Numbered from the stretch's first letter, positions 44,010 through 53,320 are shown. The stretch is 64,000 bases of DNA from Paraburkholderia sp. IMGN_8 (GCF_038050405.1 NZ_CP150901.1:248001-312000); one strand, 5' to 3'. Numbers and translations are program-made. The notes: generated from the sequence alone by a model not told the origin.

Positions 44010-44396
44010 ATGAAAACAATCAAGGCACTCAAGCTGGCGGTCGTCGCATGGTTTGTTGCAGCGTCCACGACGGTGTGGTCCCAGACCGGTGAAGCAGCCA
44101 GTGCACCGGTCAGTGCGCAAGGTGCGTCCGTGACGGCAGCATCGGGCGCTGTGGCACCCGCGGGCAGGAAAGCAGACCGTGCCCTGCGCCGCAGGGTCTA
44201 TGCCGCCATCGGGAAGGACAAGGAAATCAGCGCCGGAGACATCAGTGTCATCGCGAAAGACGGCGCGGTGACACTGAATGGCACGGTCACGGAAGCTGCC
44301 CAGGTCGGCAAAACCGAGGCGATCGCCAGGGGCGTTCCCGGAGTGACGTCGGTGACCAACAAGCTGACGGTGAAGAAACCGTTTGGCGGCATGTAA
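44010..44396 (+). CDS. BON-domain periplasmic protein
   Basis: A 128-residue exported protein. The signal peptide (LKLAVVAWFVAASTTVWS) precedes a Thr/Ala-rich linker and one BON domain (LRRRVYAAIGKDKEISAGDI, VTLNGTVTEAAQVGKTEAIA, GVTSVTNKLTV). BON domains bind phospholipid surfaces and occur in OsmY-like stress proteins. It lies 30 bases after the porin and may be a read-through gene. Confidence 0.88.
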   Translation: MKTIKALKLAVVAWFVAASTTVWSQTGEAASAPVSAQGASVTAASGAVAPAGRKADRALRRRVYAAIGKDKEISAGDISVIAKDGAVTLNGTVTEAAQVGKTEAIARGVPGVTSVTNKLTVKKPFGGM

Positions 44397-44717
44397 ACTG
44401 CCGTAGTCAAGCACGGAGTACGGCGAGGCCGAAGACAACGGGCCACGCCGACTTCTACTCATCAGTGGCGACGCCGATTAGGCGGCCTCGCGCAGCCACT
44501 GCCTCCTTGCGAGACTGAAGCAGACACTCAAATGTCTTGGGTTACCTCCCGCCCAACGTCTGTAACTGGCCGACAGCCGTCTTATCCGGGCACGCCCGGA
44601 TCCGTTGGAGTGACACTTTTTTCGCGTCCTGCGGACCCTTGTCCCGTAAGGCTTGCTGGCTGCCGGTAAGCGGCGACCGCGCGAAGTGACAATTTTATTG
44701 TCGCAACGGTGACAGAT
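44397..44717. other. intergenic region after the BON gene
   Basis: About 320 bases without a gene. A short CCGGGC-x-GCCCGG hairpin lies near 44587-44600. No promoter could be assigned. Confidence 0.45.
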
Positions 44718-44957
44718 TTAATACGGTCTACGTCCGCCGCCGGCCAGAACCTGCTCGACGGCCATCGAGCGTGCCGCTTCTTCGGCCTCTTCAGGGGTGT
44801 CGAACACGCTTCCCGACACGTGGACCTGATGCCATTCGGGTTTGTCGGAAGCGTCGCGGAAAATGCGGAAGCGCGCGCAATAGCCGCGCGGCTTGACCGG
44901 GACCACGTCGATATCGACGGATGCGCCTTCTATCTGATGTCTGACGAAGCCGTCCAT
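44718..44957 (-). CDS. small conserved-looking hypothetical protein
   Basis: A 79-residue cytoplasmic protein with alternating strand/helix pattern (ASVDIDVVPVKPRGYCARFRIF, WHQVHVSGSVFDTPEEAEEAARSMA). It looks like a small beta-beta-alpha protein of a type common in Burkholderia genomes, without a known function. It starts after AGGAGGGCAGC. Confidence 0.6.
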   Translation of the reverse strand: MDGFVRHQIEGASVDIDVVPVKPRGYCARFRIFRDASDKPEWHQVHVSGSVFDTPEEAEEAARSMAVEQVLAGGGRRPY

Positions 44958-44993
44958 GCTGCCCTCCTGACGCCTGCGTTGAACGCAGAAATC

Positions 44994-45404
44994 CTAGCAT
45001 GACGGGTTCGATGCGGTGGGTGCATTGCAGCATGCGGGGGTCACCTTCAGCGGCTTCCAGGACGACGCCGGACCGCGCAACAGGTGCCGTCGGCACGGCA
45101 CCGCCTGAATCATTCGGTCGCATTCGGCGGCCTCGGGCACGACGGTCTTCTGCGGCTTGGCCTTGGAGATAGCGGCCGTGATGGGCGCGAGCAACCCGGC
45201 TTCGAGGATGTTCGTATTGGGAGGCTTCGCGGCGGCCGCTTCCGACGCCGTCTGAGAGCAAATTAATGCACCTACGATGCAACGGATCTGACCACGTTCC
45301 GCTGGCTGGCGCCGGCGCGTCTCGTGAAGGCGACATCGCCAGCCGGCGAGGACGAGTCGGCGCTTATGGGTAGGCACGACCGGCGCTTCACGACCTACGG
45401 GCAT
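44994..45404 (-). CDS. doubtful open frame
   Basis: A 136-codon frame whose middle (CIVGALICSQTASEAAAAKP) could pass for a secretion signal and whose end is Cys- and Pro-rich. No homology recognised, the start is unclear, and the 5' end abuts a transposase remnant. Listed only because nothing better occupies the interval. Confidence 0.2.
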   Translation of the reverse strand: MPVGREAPVVPTHKRRLVLAGWRCRLHETRRRQPAERGQIRCIVGALICSQTASEAAAAKPPNTNILEAGLLAPITAAISKAKPQKTVVPEAAECDRMIQAVPCRRHLLRGPASSWKPLKVTPACCNAPTASNPSC

Positions 45405-45606
45405 GCGATCTGAACGACATCAGTGCATACGTTCCCAAGCCGCTCACCTCCGCATCGCGGAAGAAAGGTCTGTTCACCAAGGCCGACTTTGTCTACGTGG
45501 CAAAAAGCGATGTGTATAGATGTCCTGCCGGCGAGCGAGCCATCCTTCGATTTACCACCGTTGAGCATGATATGAATCTGCGGGTTTATTGGCCGGCTGC
45601 ATCAAA
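45386..45606 (+). pseudogene. IS1182-family transposase fragment
   Basis: The frame reads LHDLRACDLNDISAYVPKPL, then GLFTKADFVYVAKSDVYRCP, AGERAILRFTTVEHDMNLRVYW. This is the central part of IS1182-type (DDE) transposases, around the C-P-A-G-E-R motif. Both ends of the transposase and the inverted repeats are missing, so it is a dead remnant. Confidence 0.7.
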
Positions 45607-46066
45607 GGGGAGACAGCGGAGGAGAGGGAATCGGGCCGCAAGGGGCGAATGGAGTGCAGCAATCCTGAGGTCATACCAGGGCCAATCAGCGCTACGTCCG
45701 CAGCCAACCCATATCCGCCTTGCTAACGGCTCTCAACAATCGAGTTCTTCGAATTCGAATTGATGCCCGATTGTCAACGATTCGCACGTCCGAACTGACC
45801 GGCCGGTTGTGGCCGGACTGAGGCCGACGACGACTGGGTCAGGTCGACCCCGAGCGGTCCGTCGTTCTTCCGTAAAGCGGCCATTCTCGTGCAACAGCTC
45901 AAGAAAACGCTCGATCTGGCCGATATCCGAGGAATAGAAATGAATGATCAAGAGAGAATTTAACTCTATCCAACAGGCACTCGGCATCGCGTTTTGGGGT
46001 GCGGGTCGCCTACCCGGTGTTTTGCGTTGTGAGATAAAGCATGACGCGCTTGGCCTAGAAAATTAA
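45607..46066. other. gene-poor region
   Basis: About 460 bases. The minus-strand frame at 45733-45987 has no homology and overlaps degenerate repeat sequence (GACCGGCCGGTTGTGGCCGG near 45797). Nothing else is supportable. Confidence 0.4.
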
Positions 46067-46318
46067 ATGAAGCATTCAAGAATTTATCTTTACCTGGCGA
46101 TAATGTTGCTTTGTTGGAGCGCGTTCATGCTGGTATCACGATCCAGTAACGACCAGGAAGGGTGCATAAAGGAGAGGTATGGAAGAATATGCCGCTCTGA
46201 CAATGCAGATCGCTTTCAGCGAGCATTGGATCTTGAATTGTTTTTAGCCTGCGCTATGGGGGCGGGAGCGATCGTTCTTTTAGTGGCGGCCTCGCGCGCA
46301 GCGAAAAAAAACCGTTGA
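46067..46318 (+). CDS. small two-helix membrane protein, unknown
   Basis: An 83-residue protein with two membrane helices (YLYLAIMLLCWSAFMLV and FLACAMGAGAIVLLVAA) and a Cys-containing loop between (EGCIKERYGRICRS). It is visibly AT-richer than its neighbours. No ribosome-binding site of note. No family recognised. Confidence 0.45.
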   Translation: MKHSRIYLYLAIMLLCWSAFMLVSRSSNDQEGCIKERYGRICRSDNADRFQRALDLELFLACAMGAGAIVLLVAASRAAKKNR

Positions 46319-46689
46319 TACGCAGTAAGTAAAGCAATGCAGATCAGCTCACAGCGTGGTAACGATCTTTGCCGCTTCCTTCCTTGCACATGGATTGCTG
46401 ACAATCTAGGAAGTGAAGTCGAGTGACCGCAAGTGGCCGAAGCCGAAGGTTCGATGAAAGACCGAGTTCGCCCCACAAGAGACATTCATCTTTCTCAATA
46501 GCCTCCATTCGGTTAACTTTCAGAACAATAAATCGACAAAACGCTCAAGTTATTTCCCTTCCTGTCGTTTACATGGCATGTGTCGCGTGTCGAATCATTT
46601 GCGCCGCATAATCGAGGCCGGCGATTCCTCAGCTCGGCAAATCCAAAGTCTGGCCAAAATCTTAACCACTCCAATAAATCCAATCTGCA
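46319..46689. other. intergenic region with repeat R2
   Basis: About 370 bases, AT-richer than average, without a gene. Positions 46431-46474 carry the second copy of repeat R2. Confidence 0.5.
46431..46474 (+). repeat. dispersed repeat R2, copy 2
   Basis: Shares GTTCGATGAAAGACCGAGTT and flanks with 34020-34063 at about 80 percent identity, same orientation. Confidence 0.5.
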
Positions 46690-47367
46690 ATGAGAAAGTA
46701 CATCGCAATTTGCGCCATCGTAGGCACGCTGTTGACTTCCGGCTGTGCGACCGTTTCTACAATGTCACCGACGACGACAACGAGTTCCGTTGATACGGCG
46801 AAGAACTCGTACGCGTTGATGACGGTGACACTAAAGAACGCGTATCACACCAGCTATCAGCCGAGCCCTATCGTGGTGAACTTGGAACGCGGAGCGGCAG
46901 ATAGTCGCGAAGACCGGTTGAATTTCAAGTTTGACGACCAGGCAACAACTACAGGCGACGCCGGTAACCACTATTTCATTCGACTTCCGCTGGCTCCAGG
47001 AAAGTATGTGATGCGCGGAATCACGGGTCAAAGTGGGATATTCCCGTTCCACGGCATGTTCTTCACACCGCTTCACGAGGTCGTCGAAATTAAGCCGAAT
47101 TCCATCGTGTACCTTGGTCACATCGACGCCACGGTTGTCGAACGCAAAGACGGCGAGTTGCGCGCAGGGCCGGTCATTCCGCTAATTGATCAGGCGGCAA
47201 CAGGGTTTAGCGGCGGGACTTGGGACATCAGTGTGTCAGACCAGTACGACGACGACATTACGGCGTTCAAAAAGGACTTTCCGGCGCTGAGCAATGCGTC
47301 CATCGATCGCAACGTGCTTCCCGCTTGGGATAAGAAAAAAGCGACTGAGTGGTGGGCTAGCCACTGA
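46690..47367 (+). CDS. envelope lipoprotein, unknown function
   Basis: A 225-residue lipoprotein. The signal MRKYIAICAIVGTLLTSGC ends in a lipobox with Cys19. The mature protein starts with a Ser/Thr-rich linker and continues as a beta-rich domain (ALMTVTLKNAYHTSYQPSPI, FIRLPLAPGKYVMRGITG, SIVYLGHIDATVVERKDGEL). No Asp follows the Cys, so outer-membrane sorting is expected. It has its own terminator and stands beside the envelope operon on the opposite strand. Confidence 0.75.
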   Translation: MRKYIAICAIVGTLLTSGCATVSTMSPTTTTSSVDTAKNSYALMTVTLKNAYHTSYQPSPIVVNLERGAADSREDRLNFKFDDQATTTGDAGNHYFIRLPLAPGKYVMRGITGQSGIFPFHGMFFTPLHEVVEIKPNSIVYLGHIDATVVERKDGELRAGPVIPLIDQAATGFSGGTWDISVSDQYDDDITAFKKDFPALSNASIDRNVLPAWDKKKATEWWASH

Positions 47368-47384
47368 TCCAAATATCGAAGGTA

Positions 47385-47434
47385 GCCGGTGCGCACAACT
47401 GACGTTCCAAATCTGCGCACCGGCCGGGGCTTTT
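47385..47434 (+). terminator. intrinsic terminator after the lipoprotein gene
   Basis: GCCGGTGCGCA (47385-47395) pairs with TGCGCACCGGC (47414-47424), an 11-bp stem, followed by CGGGGC and TTTT. It lies 18 bases after the stop codon. Confidence 0.6.
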
Positions 47435-47583
47435 GCGGCAGCCAGTGTCGAGTGCCATCGCTGATACCTCTTGCAGTATGCGCACACGTCGATTGACGAC
47501 TACCCGCAGAACACATACGTCGAAAAACAGCGATGTCGTCGACGCCCCCCATAATGCATGATCCACGCCCCAATCCAACCGCA

Positions 47584-48432
47584 TTAATAACTAACCGCTC
47601 CAAGCAGTGCCGGCGCCCCAAACTCACCAACGGTTGCATTCGATCGCTGGAAGTAAAGTGTCCAGAACTGCTTCAACGCGCTCATCGTCTGCGGATCGCG
47701 GTAGACATTCTTTATCTTCGCATCCCCGGCCAGGAGACCAGCGCCGATCACGTAGATTCGAGCGCCGCCGAAATCGCCGATTAGACCGGCTGCCGTCGCT
47801 TTCTTCATCTCCGCCTGAGGATCGATACGGCGAACGGCGTTGTGTGAGTAGAAGCTCGACACCGAGCTGTTCTCAAGCATATCCGAGGCAATAAGCACGA
47901 CCTTATCGGAAGCAGGTGAAGCCCGAACCTTGTCGCTGATATCCTTCAACGCCGCCAGAATGTCCGACTTCGCGAGATCATTGGTCGCCACCGACTCGAC
48001 ACGCACGATCGCGGCAAGCAATGCCTTCTTCGCGTAGGCAGACTGCCCCGTCATACACGCGTCGAAGCTACGCAACGCACGTTCGCTGATGTCGTCTCGC
48101 AACTTCTCCAGTATCGGTGACTCGATGACACCGCGCGTCACAACTTCCGTGTAGTGCCCTTGCGAGAAAGCCGAGAAATCGAACAGCGTATAAGCGCCCC
48201 CTGGTTTGACGGATTTCCCTGCCATTTCCGCGATCTGTGCCTGCAACTTCTCGTCGAAAACCGTCGTCTGGTCGATGGCGATGAAAAGTTCGTGATCGGC
48301 GCCGCCGGCAGCCGGCTTGATGTGGTTGGCGGCGTAACAGCTCGGGATATCGTTCGTGACGCCAGCATATGCGGGCACTGCTACCGCAGTCAGACATGTT
48401 GCCGCGGCTGCGTAAGTGAGATGTTTGAACAT
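47584..48432 (-). CDS. exported vWA-like protein, third gene of envelope operon
   Basis: A 282-residue protein with a signal peptide (YAAAATCLTAVAVPAYA). The mature domain shows the order of a von Willebrand factor A fold: strand and metal-site-like DQTT (ELFIAIDQTTVFDEKL), strand AYTLFDFSAFSQG, a helical centre, strand KVVLIASDMLENSSVSSFY and strand ARIYVIGAGLL. The canonical DxSxS is altered, so metal binding is uncertain. I start at 48432, where the signal peptide begins. It is 10 bases after the membrane protein gene, in one operon with it and the OmpA-like lipoprotein. Function unknown. Confidence 0.7.
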   Translation of the reverse strand: MFKHLTYAAAATCLTAVAVPAYAGVTNDIPSCYAANHIKPAAGGADHELFIAIDQTTVFDEKLQAQIAEMAGKSVKPGGAYTLFDFSAFSQGHYTEVVTRGVIESPILEKLRDDISERALRSFDACMTGQSAYAKKALLAAIVRVESVATNDLAKSDILAALKDISDKVRASPASDKVVLIASDMLENSSVSSFYSHNAVRRIDPQAEMKKATAAGLIGDFGGARIYVIGAGLLAGDAKIKNVYRDPQTMSALKQFWTLYFQRSNATVGEFGAPALLGAVSY

Positions 48433-48442
48433 GAGCGTGAGA

Positions 48443-49984
48443 TCAGGCCTTGAAAAGATCATCGAGTTCGGACTCAAGCGCAAGCTTTGCTTTCTCAGCA
48501 CGCTCTTTACGGAGCTTGATCTCGTTGACGACTTCGACTCGCACGGACTCATCGAGGCTGTATATCAGTTCCTTCTTGCGTGCTACGTCGCACTCAGCCT
48601 CGATTTTCGCGACCAGCGTGTCGATTGCTGCGTTCGTCGATACTTCATCGGACGGCGTTGCCGATGCCGCGACTACCTTCGCAGGCGCGTCGGTCACAAC
48701 GCGTCCAGCTTCGGTGTGCGGTGCCGTCACCTGAGGCTGGAGTGCATCGAGAGTCGTCGCGCCGGCTGCCGGGCGAACCAGGCCGCTTTCCAGATCCGTG
48801 AAATTGCGATGCTCGAGCACGTAATCCCTGAACGTCTTCGAGAACGTCTTACCCGAGATGTCAGCGTTCTCAGCCATCCGCTTCTGGAGGTTTTCGAGCT
48901 GCGACTGCGCGATTGCCCGGAACGGCGCGTAGTAGTTGTTGTAGTCCTCAAACGTCTTGAAGCCTTTTGTCGTCTTCCATGCGGCGAGACTTTCGCGGCC
49001 GCCGAAACCCCACGCGAAGCCACCGAAAATGCCCACGATCTGCGTGACGACAAAAATCACAGCCAGCGTGATGAAGGCCGCAGCGCCTTCGCTTCGGGTC
49101 GACGACGACTCTTCTGCTTTCGCGCGGTCGTCGGCCGCTTTCTGGCTTGCAACGAGTTCGGCCGGCATCGAACCTGTTGTTGCGAATGGATTGCCGGCGT
49201 CAGCACTCTGGCTCACGCCCATCGCTTCACGTGTCTGCTCCGCGTTGAGGTTGCTCCAACGCATCCACGTCGACGTTCCCGCGATCACGATAATGACGGC
49301 TACCGTCAATCCCACCATGAAATAGCTGTGACTCGTGCCGACCCGATTCGCAACCTGCGTGTAGTCGGGTTCGCCATCGTCGACGGATTGATTGTCATCG
49401 AGTTTGACCTTGCGGCTCGAAAAGCGCTCCTGCGCTTTGTCCTGCTTCCATTGCTTCCGGCATCGTGCAACGAGATTCGAACGATAGAGCTGATGTCCAG
49501 CGACGTGCGTCAAAAACACCATAATCACGCACAGCACGAACACGATGGCCACCATCAGCAAAGTATGAGTATTCGCGCTGCCATCGCGAGCCATCCAACT
49601 GCCGAGCAGATACGAAAACCCGAGACCCTCTGCGATCACGAGCACGGACAGCAGTGTCAGGAGCCACAACGGCGTAGGCGAGCGTCCGCTGTCGTCTGCC
49701 TTCGCGAGGTATTCATTGCGCTTGCTGAATTCGGCTTTTGACAGGTATGAGATGAACTTGTTGTAGTCGCCGCACAGCGTGCGCTCGGAATCAGTCCAGC
49801 CGTCTTTTCCGTGAATTCCGTGGCGCGACAGGCGCGCAGTCTTCCCTAGAACGGGAAACGTGTACTTCCAGTGATTCAGCCAGAACTCGAGCGTCGAGCG
49901 GAACGAAAATGCGCCCACTGCGAGCAGCACCACGACGACGCACCAGATAGCGGGGCCCAGATTGGCCTGAATAAAGTCCATCAT
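48443..49984 (-). CDS. multi-helix membrane protein, second gene of envelope operon
   Basis: A 513-residue protein I do not recognise. Hydrophobic segments are at about 12-29 (AIWCVVVVLLAVGAFSF), 107-125, 138-160 (MVAIVFVLCVIMVFLTHVAG), 223-242 and 302-326 (FITLAVIFVVTQIVGIFGGF). A soluble C-terminal part contains a charged coiled-coil-like end (EIKLRKERAEKAKLALESEL). Between the helices are long charged loops. It lies 20 bases after the OmpA-like gene. The arrangement suggests an inner-membrane hub joining a cytoplasmic tail to periplasmic partners; this is inference. Confidence 0.7.
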   Translation of the reverse strand: MMDFIQANLGPAIWCVVVVLLAVGAFSFRSTLEFWLNHWKYTFPVLGKTARLSRHGIHGKDGWTDSERTLCGDYNKFISYLSKAEFSKRNEYLAKADDSGRSPTPLWLLTLLSVLVIAEGLGFSYLLGSWMARDGSANTHTLLMVAIVFVLCVIMVFLTHVAGHQLYRSNLVARCRKQWKQDKAQERFSSRKVKLDDNQSVDDGEPDYTQVANRVGTSHSYFMVGLTVAVIIVIAGTSTWMRWSNLNAEQTREAMGVSQSADAGNPFATTGSMPAELVASQKAADDRAKAEESSSTRSEGAAAFITLAVIFVVTQIVGIFGGFAWGFGGRESLAAWKTTKGFKTFEDYNNYYAPFRAIAQSQLENLQKRMAENADISGKTFSKTFRDYVLEHRNFTDLESGLVRPAAGATTLDALQPQVTAPHTEAGRVVTDAPAKVVAASATPSDEVSTNAAIDTLVAKIEAECDVARKKELIYSLDESVRVEVVNEIKLRKERAEKAKLALESELDDLFKA

Positions 49985-50004
49985 GATCGTTTATTACCCT
50001 CTTG

Positions 50005-51711
50005 TTAGGTGCGTGCGATGACAGGCACGTAATTCACCGTGAAATACTGACTGCTCTTGCGGCGAACGAGCTCACCGGATGTCGCCTTGCCGTTGGAGAA
50101 AATGATGTCGGCGCAGTCGAACACGCCGCTGTTGTTGACGAAGACCCGATACAAGACGCCTCCCTTCACTGCATAGGCATTCACGTCAGGAGATAACGTC
50201 ACCTGCGGCGAACCGTTCAGGCCGGCGTTGCGGTCGATGTCTTTCCACACTAGCAGCGTTGGCTTTGCGCCCGCCGTGGCGCCGTTTCGAAGGACGGAGA
50301 CATCCTTGAGCGCAAGATACTGTCCGTTCAGCGTTGCGCCCCAACTGCTTCCATACAGATTCGGCAGGTGATCGCGCACAGGAACCGCCCGGTCATCGGC
50401 GACGGACTTCATCGCCCGCGAAACGCGCGGGCGGTCGTTCACGCAGCTCTTCGATACCGGCACCTCATCGGCAACCGCCGAAGACAGGAACGAGAATGTC
50501 GAGGACGGTGCAGGCGTGGCAGCGAATTGGAGGCCGAGTGTCGCGGACGGTGTCTCACGCCATCCGAAATCGATGCCGTCGGATGGCCCGGAATGAGCGG
50601 ACGCAACCGGAGTGGCAGGCGCGGGGCTCGATGTAGCGGCCGTGTTCGCCGAACCTGCGGCTGACGTCGAACGCGCGGGCGGCGTTCCCGCCACCGGGCT
50701 CTCTGTCGCCGTGCGGTTTCTGGCGGCGACCGTTCGACGCGGCGCTTTGGCGCTCGTCCCGCTCGATGTCGCAGGCACCACACTCGCCGGAGATTGATCG
50801 GGCTGAACCGTCACCGCACGGTAGTACTGATATTTGGGTACGCGGCTGCTTGCGTAGCTCTGCAGAATGTCAGGCTTGGCACCGCTGAGATCGACAATCT
50901 CGACCCGGCGGTTAGCCGAGCGTCCCTCCACCGTATGATTGTCGGCAATCGGCAACGTCTCCCCGGCGCCCTGATAGAACACATTTTCCGGCGCAATGCC
51001 GTGATCCGCGAACAGGCGCGCTACGGTTCGAGCGCGGCGCTCTGACAGGTCTGCGTTAAGTTCTGAGCTGCCGGTGTCGTCTGTGTGGCCGATGAGCAGG
51101 ATTTTCGTTTGGGCCGCAGCTGCTTTGTCGGCGGCGCTCGACGCTTCCGCCACGCGATTGGACGTGCGATATTGCTCGGCAATCTCACCGAAGTAGATCA
51201 CCGCATCTGGTGTCAATTGGGCCGAGCCCGTTTCAAATTGCGTGTGTCGCGCGGTGTCGACGATCGCAAAAGAGCTGCCGACCTGCTCAGTCTTGCCAGT
51301 ATCCGGAGCACGCGCCTCGAGCGCGGTCGCTGTGTACGTGAGGTTGTGCTTTGCGGCGATTTTGGACAATGCGCAGCGCCGACTATCGACCGCATGTCCA
51401 ATGAGGCCGCCAGCCAGGCCGCCTGCGGCGCCACCGATCGCCGCGGCCGCAACCTTGTTCTTGTTGGCGATCACTGCGCCTAGAACAGCACCAAGCCCCA
51501 CTCCGACTGCGATGCCAATGTTCCGGTTGCTGTTCGCGCATGGATCGGGGTTTGCAAATGTGCTTTCGAACACATTTAAGTCCCCGTTTTTCTCCGGATC
51601 GCCGCTTGTCCCGCTCGTCTGCTGGAACCCACCAGGATTGGCACACCCAGACAATGCGAAAACGGTGATCGTAGCGAGCCAAAGCGGCCGCGCTTTTCCT
51701 ATTCCTCTCAC
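50005..51711 (-). CDS. OmpA-family lipoprotein, first gene of envelope operon
   Basis: A 568-residue lipoprotein with start GTG at 51711, behind GAGGGG; the longer frame to 51804 has no site. The signal ends in a lipobox (VFALSGC). Next come a glycine-zipper-like segment (IGIAVGVGLGAVLGAVIA, AIGGAAGGLAGGLIG) and an OmpA C-terminal peptidoglycan-binding domain (FETGSAQLTP, LLIGHTDDTGSSELNADLSE, EGRSANRRVEIV). Then follow a Pro/Ala/Ser/Thr-rich linker and an unusual C-terminal beta domain of about 150 residues. It likely ties the outer membrane to peptidoglycan. First of three genes read leftward. Confidence 0.8.
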   Translation of the reverse strand: MRGIGKARPLWLATITVFALSGCANPGGFQQTSGTSGDPEKNGDLNVFESTFANPDPCANSNRNIGIAVGVGLGAVLGAVIANKNKVAAAAIGGAAGGLAGGLIGHAVDSRRCALSKIAAKHNLTYTATALEARAPDTGKTEQVGSSFAIVDTARHTQFETGSAQLTPDAVIYFGEIAEQYRTSNRVAEASSAADKAAAAQTKILLIGHTDDTGSSELNADLSERRARTVARLFADHGIAPENVFYQGAGETLPIADNHTVEGRSANRRVEIVDLSGAKPDILQSYASSRVPKYQYYRAVTVQPDQSPASVVPATSSGTSAKAPRRTVAARNRTATESPVAGTPPARSTSAAGSANTAATSSPAPATPVASAHSGPSDGIDFGWRETPSATLGLQFAATPAPSSTFSFLSSAVADEVPVSKSCVNDRPRVSRAMKSVADDRAVPVRDHLPNLYGSSWGATLNGQYLALKDVSVLRNGATAGAKPTLLVWKDIDRNAGLNGSPQVTLSPDVNAYAVKGGVLYRVFVNNSGVFDCADIIFSNGKATSGELVRRKSSQYFTVNYVPVIART

Positions 51712-52302
51712 TGAGAAACCCCTCGGTCGATTTATTTTTAGTTGCTCCAACGCGAGCGTCGGCAAAAGAAGCGCTATCCCGGCTATCGAAACAGGCGCCC
51801 TCATATCGATAACGGCATAGGTGCGGTGAACTTTAGAAATGTTTTGGGTAGGGGACTGAGGTAATTGCGGCGAATGGGCATGACGCTGATGGCGCGTCAG
51901 GTGCTCGAATGTTTGTGGCTACGGGGGAGGAGGGCGTCGAGTATCTGTGTGAAAGTACAGACCTACGATCACAGCTGGTCGACTACTGTCGATTATTCGT
52001 TTCGCATAATCGGCGAGCATTGAGTATCGTTATTGGTACGCGAGGGGCTCTTGATCGGCCTTTGCGGGCGATCGGACTCTGACAGACACCCCACGAAAAC
52101 CGCAACCATTTCTCTCTTTGCTGCCCCATATCGGTCAGGAAAATTGTCCTAAATAGACGTATTTCGGAATCTCGACTCGGACACCATGAATCGACATATA
52201 AGTAGATTCCTCAAGAGTTGTTTCGGGTTGCCGTTACACAAAGATAGCCCGAAAATGCGTGGTTTGGCACGAAAGTCTCTCGACACGGAACAGACAATAA
52301 CT
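51712..52302. other. divergent intergenic region of the envelope island
   Basis: About 590 bases between the OmpA-like operon (leftward) and the DUF2167 gene (rightward). AT-rich patches near 51960-52050 and 52140-52200 probably hold the promoters. No clear operator was found. Confidence 0.45.
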
Positions 52303-53310
52303 ATGAAAGCGCTGACCAAATTCCTCCTTTGTCTTTGTTGCATTGCAATGGCCACGACTGGGTTCGCTCAAACTGAAGCGACTCAGACCGAATTGAACGC
52401 TGCTGTGAAGGAAGCCAATGCGGCGTTGATTCACGGCCCCAAAAAGATCGCGGTTCTCGACGAGGCTAGCTTTGCGCTGCCCGCAAACAGCGGATTCGTA
52501 CCAGCCGCCGCGGCCATCCGTTACTTGCGCTCGCTTGGAAACACCGTAGATGAGAAGTCGCTCGTTGGTTTGATCGTACCGCTGACTGACAAAGCCGACT
52601 GGCTTGCTGTTCTTAGCTTTGAGAAAGCTGGCTACGTTCGTGACGACGACGCACGGGACTGGAATGCCGACGATATTTTGAAGAACCTTCGCGACGGAAC
52701 CGAGCAATCCAATACAGCACGCAAGAACCGTGGGCTGCCGGAGTTGGAAGTGACAGGCTGGGCCGAGCCGCCGGCATACGATGCAAAGACACATCGCCTC
52801 GTTTGGTCGGCTATCGTACGGGGCAAAGGACAGAATGCAAGTTCGCCAACCGGGGTCAACTATCGGACACTTGCCCTCGGGCGCAATGGCTATCTTTCGC
52901 TGACGATGGTGACGCAACTTTCGTTGCTGGCAACTACCAAGCCAACAGCGAACGCACTGCTTGCCGACACCGACTATCTGGACGGCAAGCGTTATGCGGA
53001 TTTCAACGCCACCACCGACCATGTCGCGGAATACGGGCTTGCCGCGTTGATCGCCGGCGTCGCCGTGAAGAAACTCGGCTTGTTCGCGATCATCGCCGCG
53101 TTCGTGGCGAAGTTCTTCAAAGTTGGGCTGATAGCGTTCGTCGCGTTCGGCGCGTCGATCAGGCGGTTTTTCAAACGCAAGCCCAAAATTATCCCGCCGG
53201 TTGCCGTCAGCTCGCCGGTCCCCGAACCTGCCAGCAAACCGGCGCCCGTTGCCTCCACACGGGCTGACGACGTAACTTCGTCGTCGGCAGGAACGGACGA
53301 GCGCCGGTGA
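52303..53310 (+). CDS. DUF2167-family membrane-anchored exported protein
   Basis: A 335-residue protein. The signal peptide (FLLCLCCIAMATTGFA) is followed by the DUF2167 domain: GYVRDDDARDWNADDILKNL, ELEVTGWAEPPAYDAKTHRL, VNYRTLALGRNGYLSLTMV. A C-terminal membrane region (LGLFAIIAAFVAKFFKVGLIAFVAFG) and a basic/Pro-rich tail follow. The start at ATG 52303 gives the signal peptide. DUF2167 has no known activity. It is 10 bases from a site-2-protease-like gene, a pairing that suggests the protease and this protein work together. Confidence 0.88.
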   Translation: MKALTKFLLCLCCIAMATTGFAQTEATQTELNAAVKEANAALIHGPKKIAVLDEASFALPANSGFVPAAAAIRYLRSLGNTVDEKSLVGLIVPLTDKADWLAVLSFEKAGYVRDDDARDWNADDILKNLRDGTEQSNTARKNRGLPELEVTGWAEPPAYDAKTHRLVWSAIVRGKGQNASSPTGVNYRTLALGRNGYLSLTMVTQLSLLATTKPTANALLADTDYLDGKRYADFNATTDHVAEYGLAALIAGVAVKKLGLFAIIAAFVAKFFKVGLIAFVAFGASIRRFFKRKPKIIPPVAVSSPVPEPASKPAPVASTRADDVTSSSAGTDERR

Positions 53311-53320
53311 TAGATCCATC

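Noticed and set aside
45733..45987. 84-codon minus-strand frame
   Set aside because: No homology, overlaps repeat-like DNA, no convincing start.
48416..49741. 441-codon plus-strand frame opposite the 513-aa membrane protein
   Set aside because: The minus strand has clear membrane helices and operon spacing; this frame is Arg/Cys-rich without homology.
47584..51711. Zorya-type or flagellar-motor-like defence system
   Set aside because: The membrane protein does not look like MotA/ZorA and the OmpA protein lacks a MotB/ZorB-type N-terminal helix; no ZorC, D or E homologue nearby.
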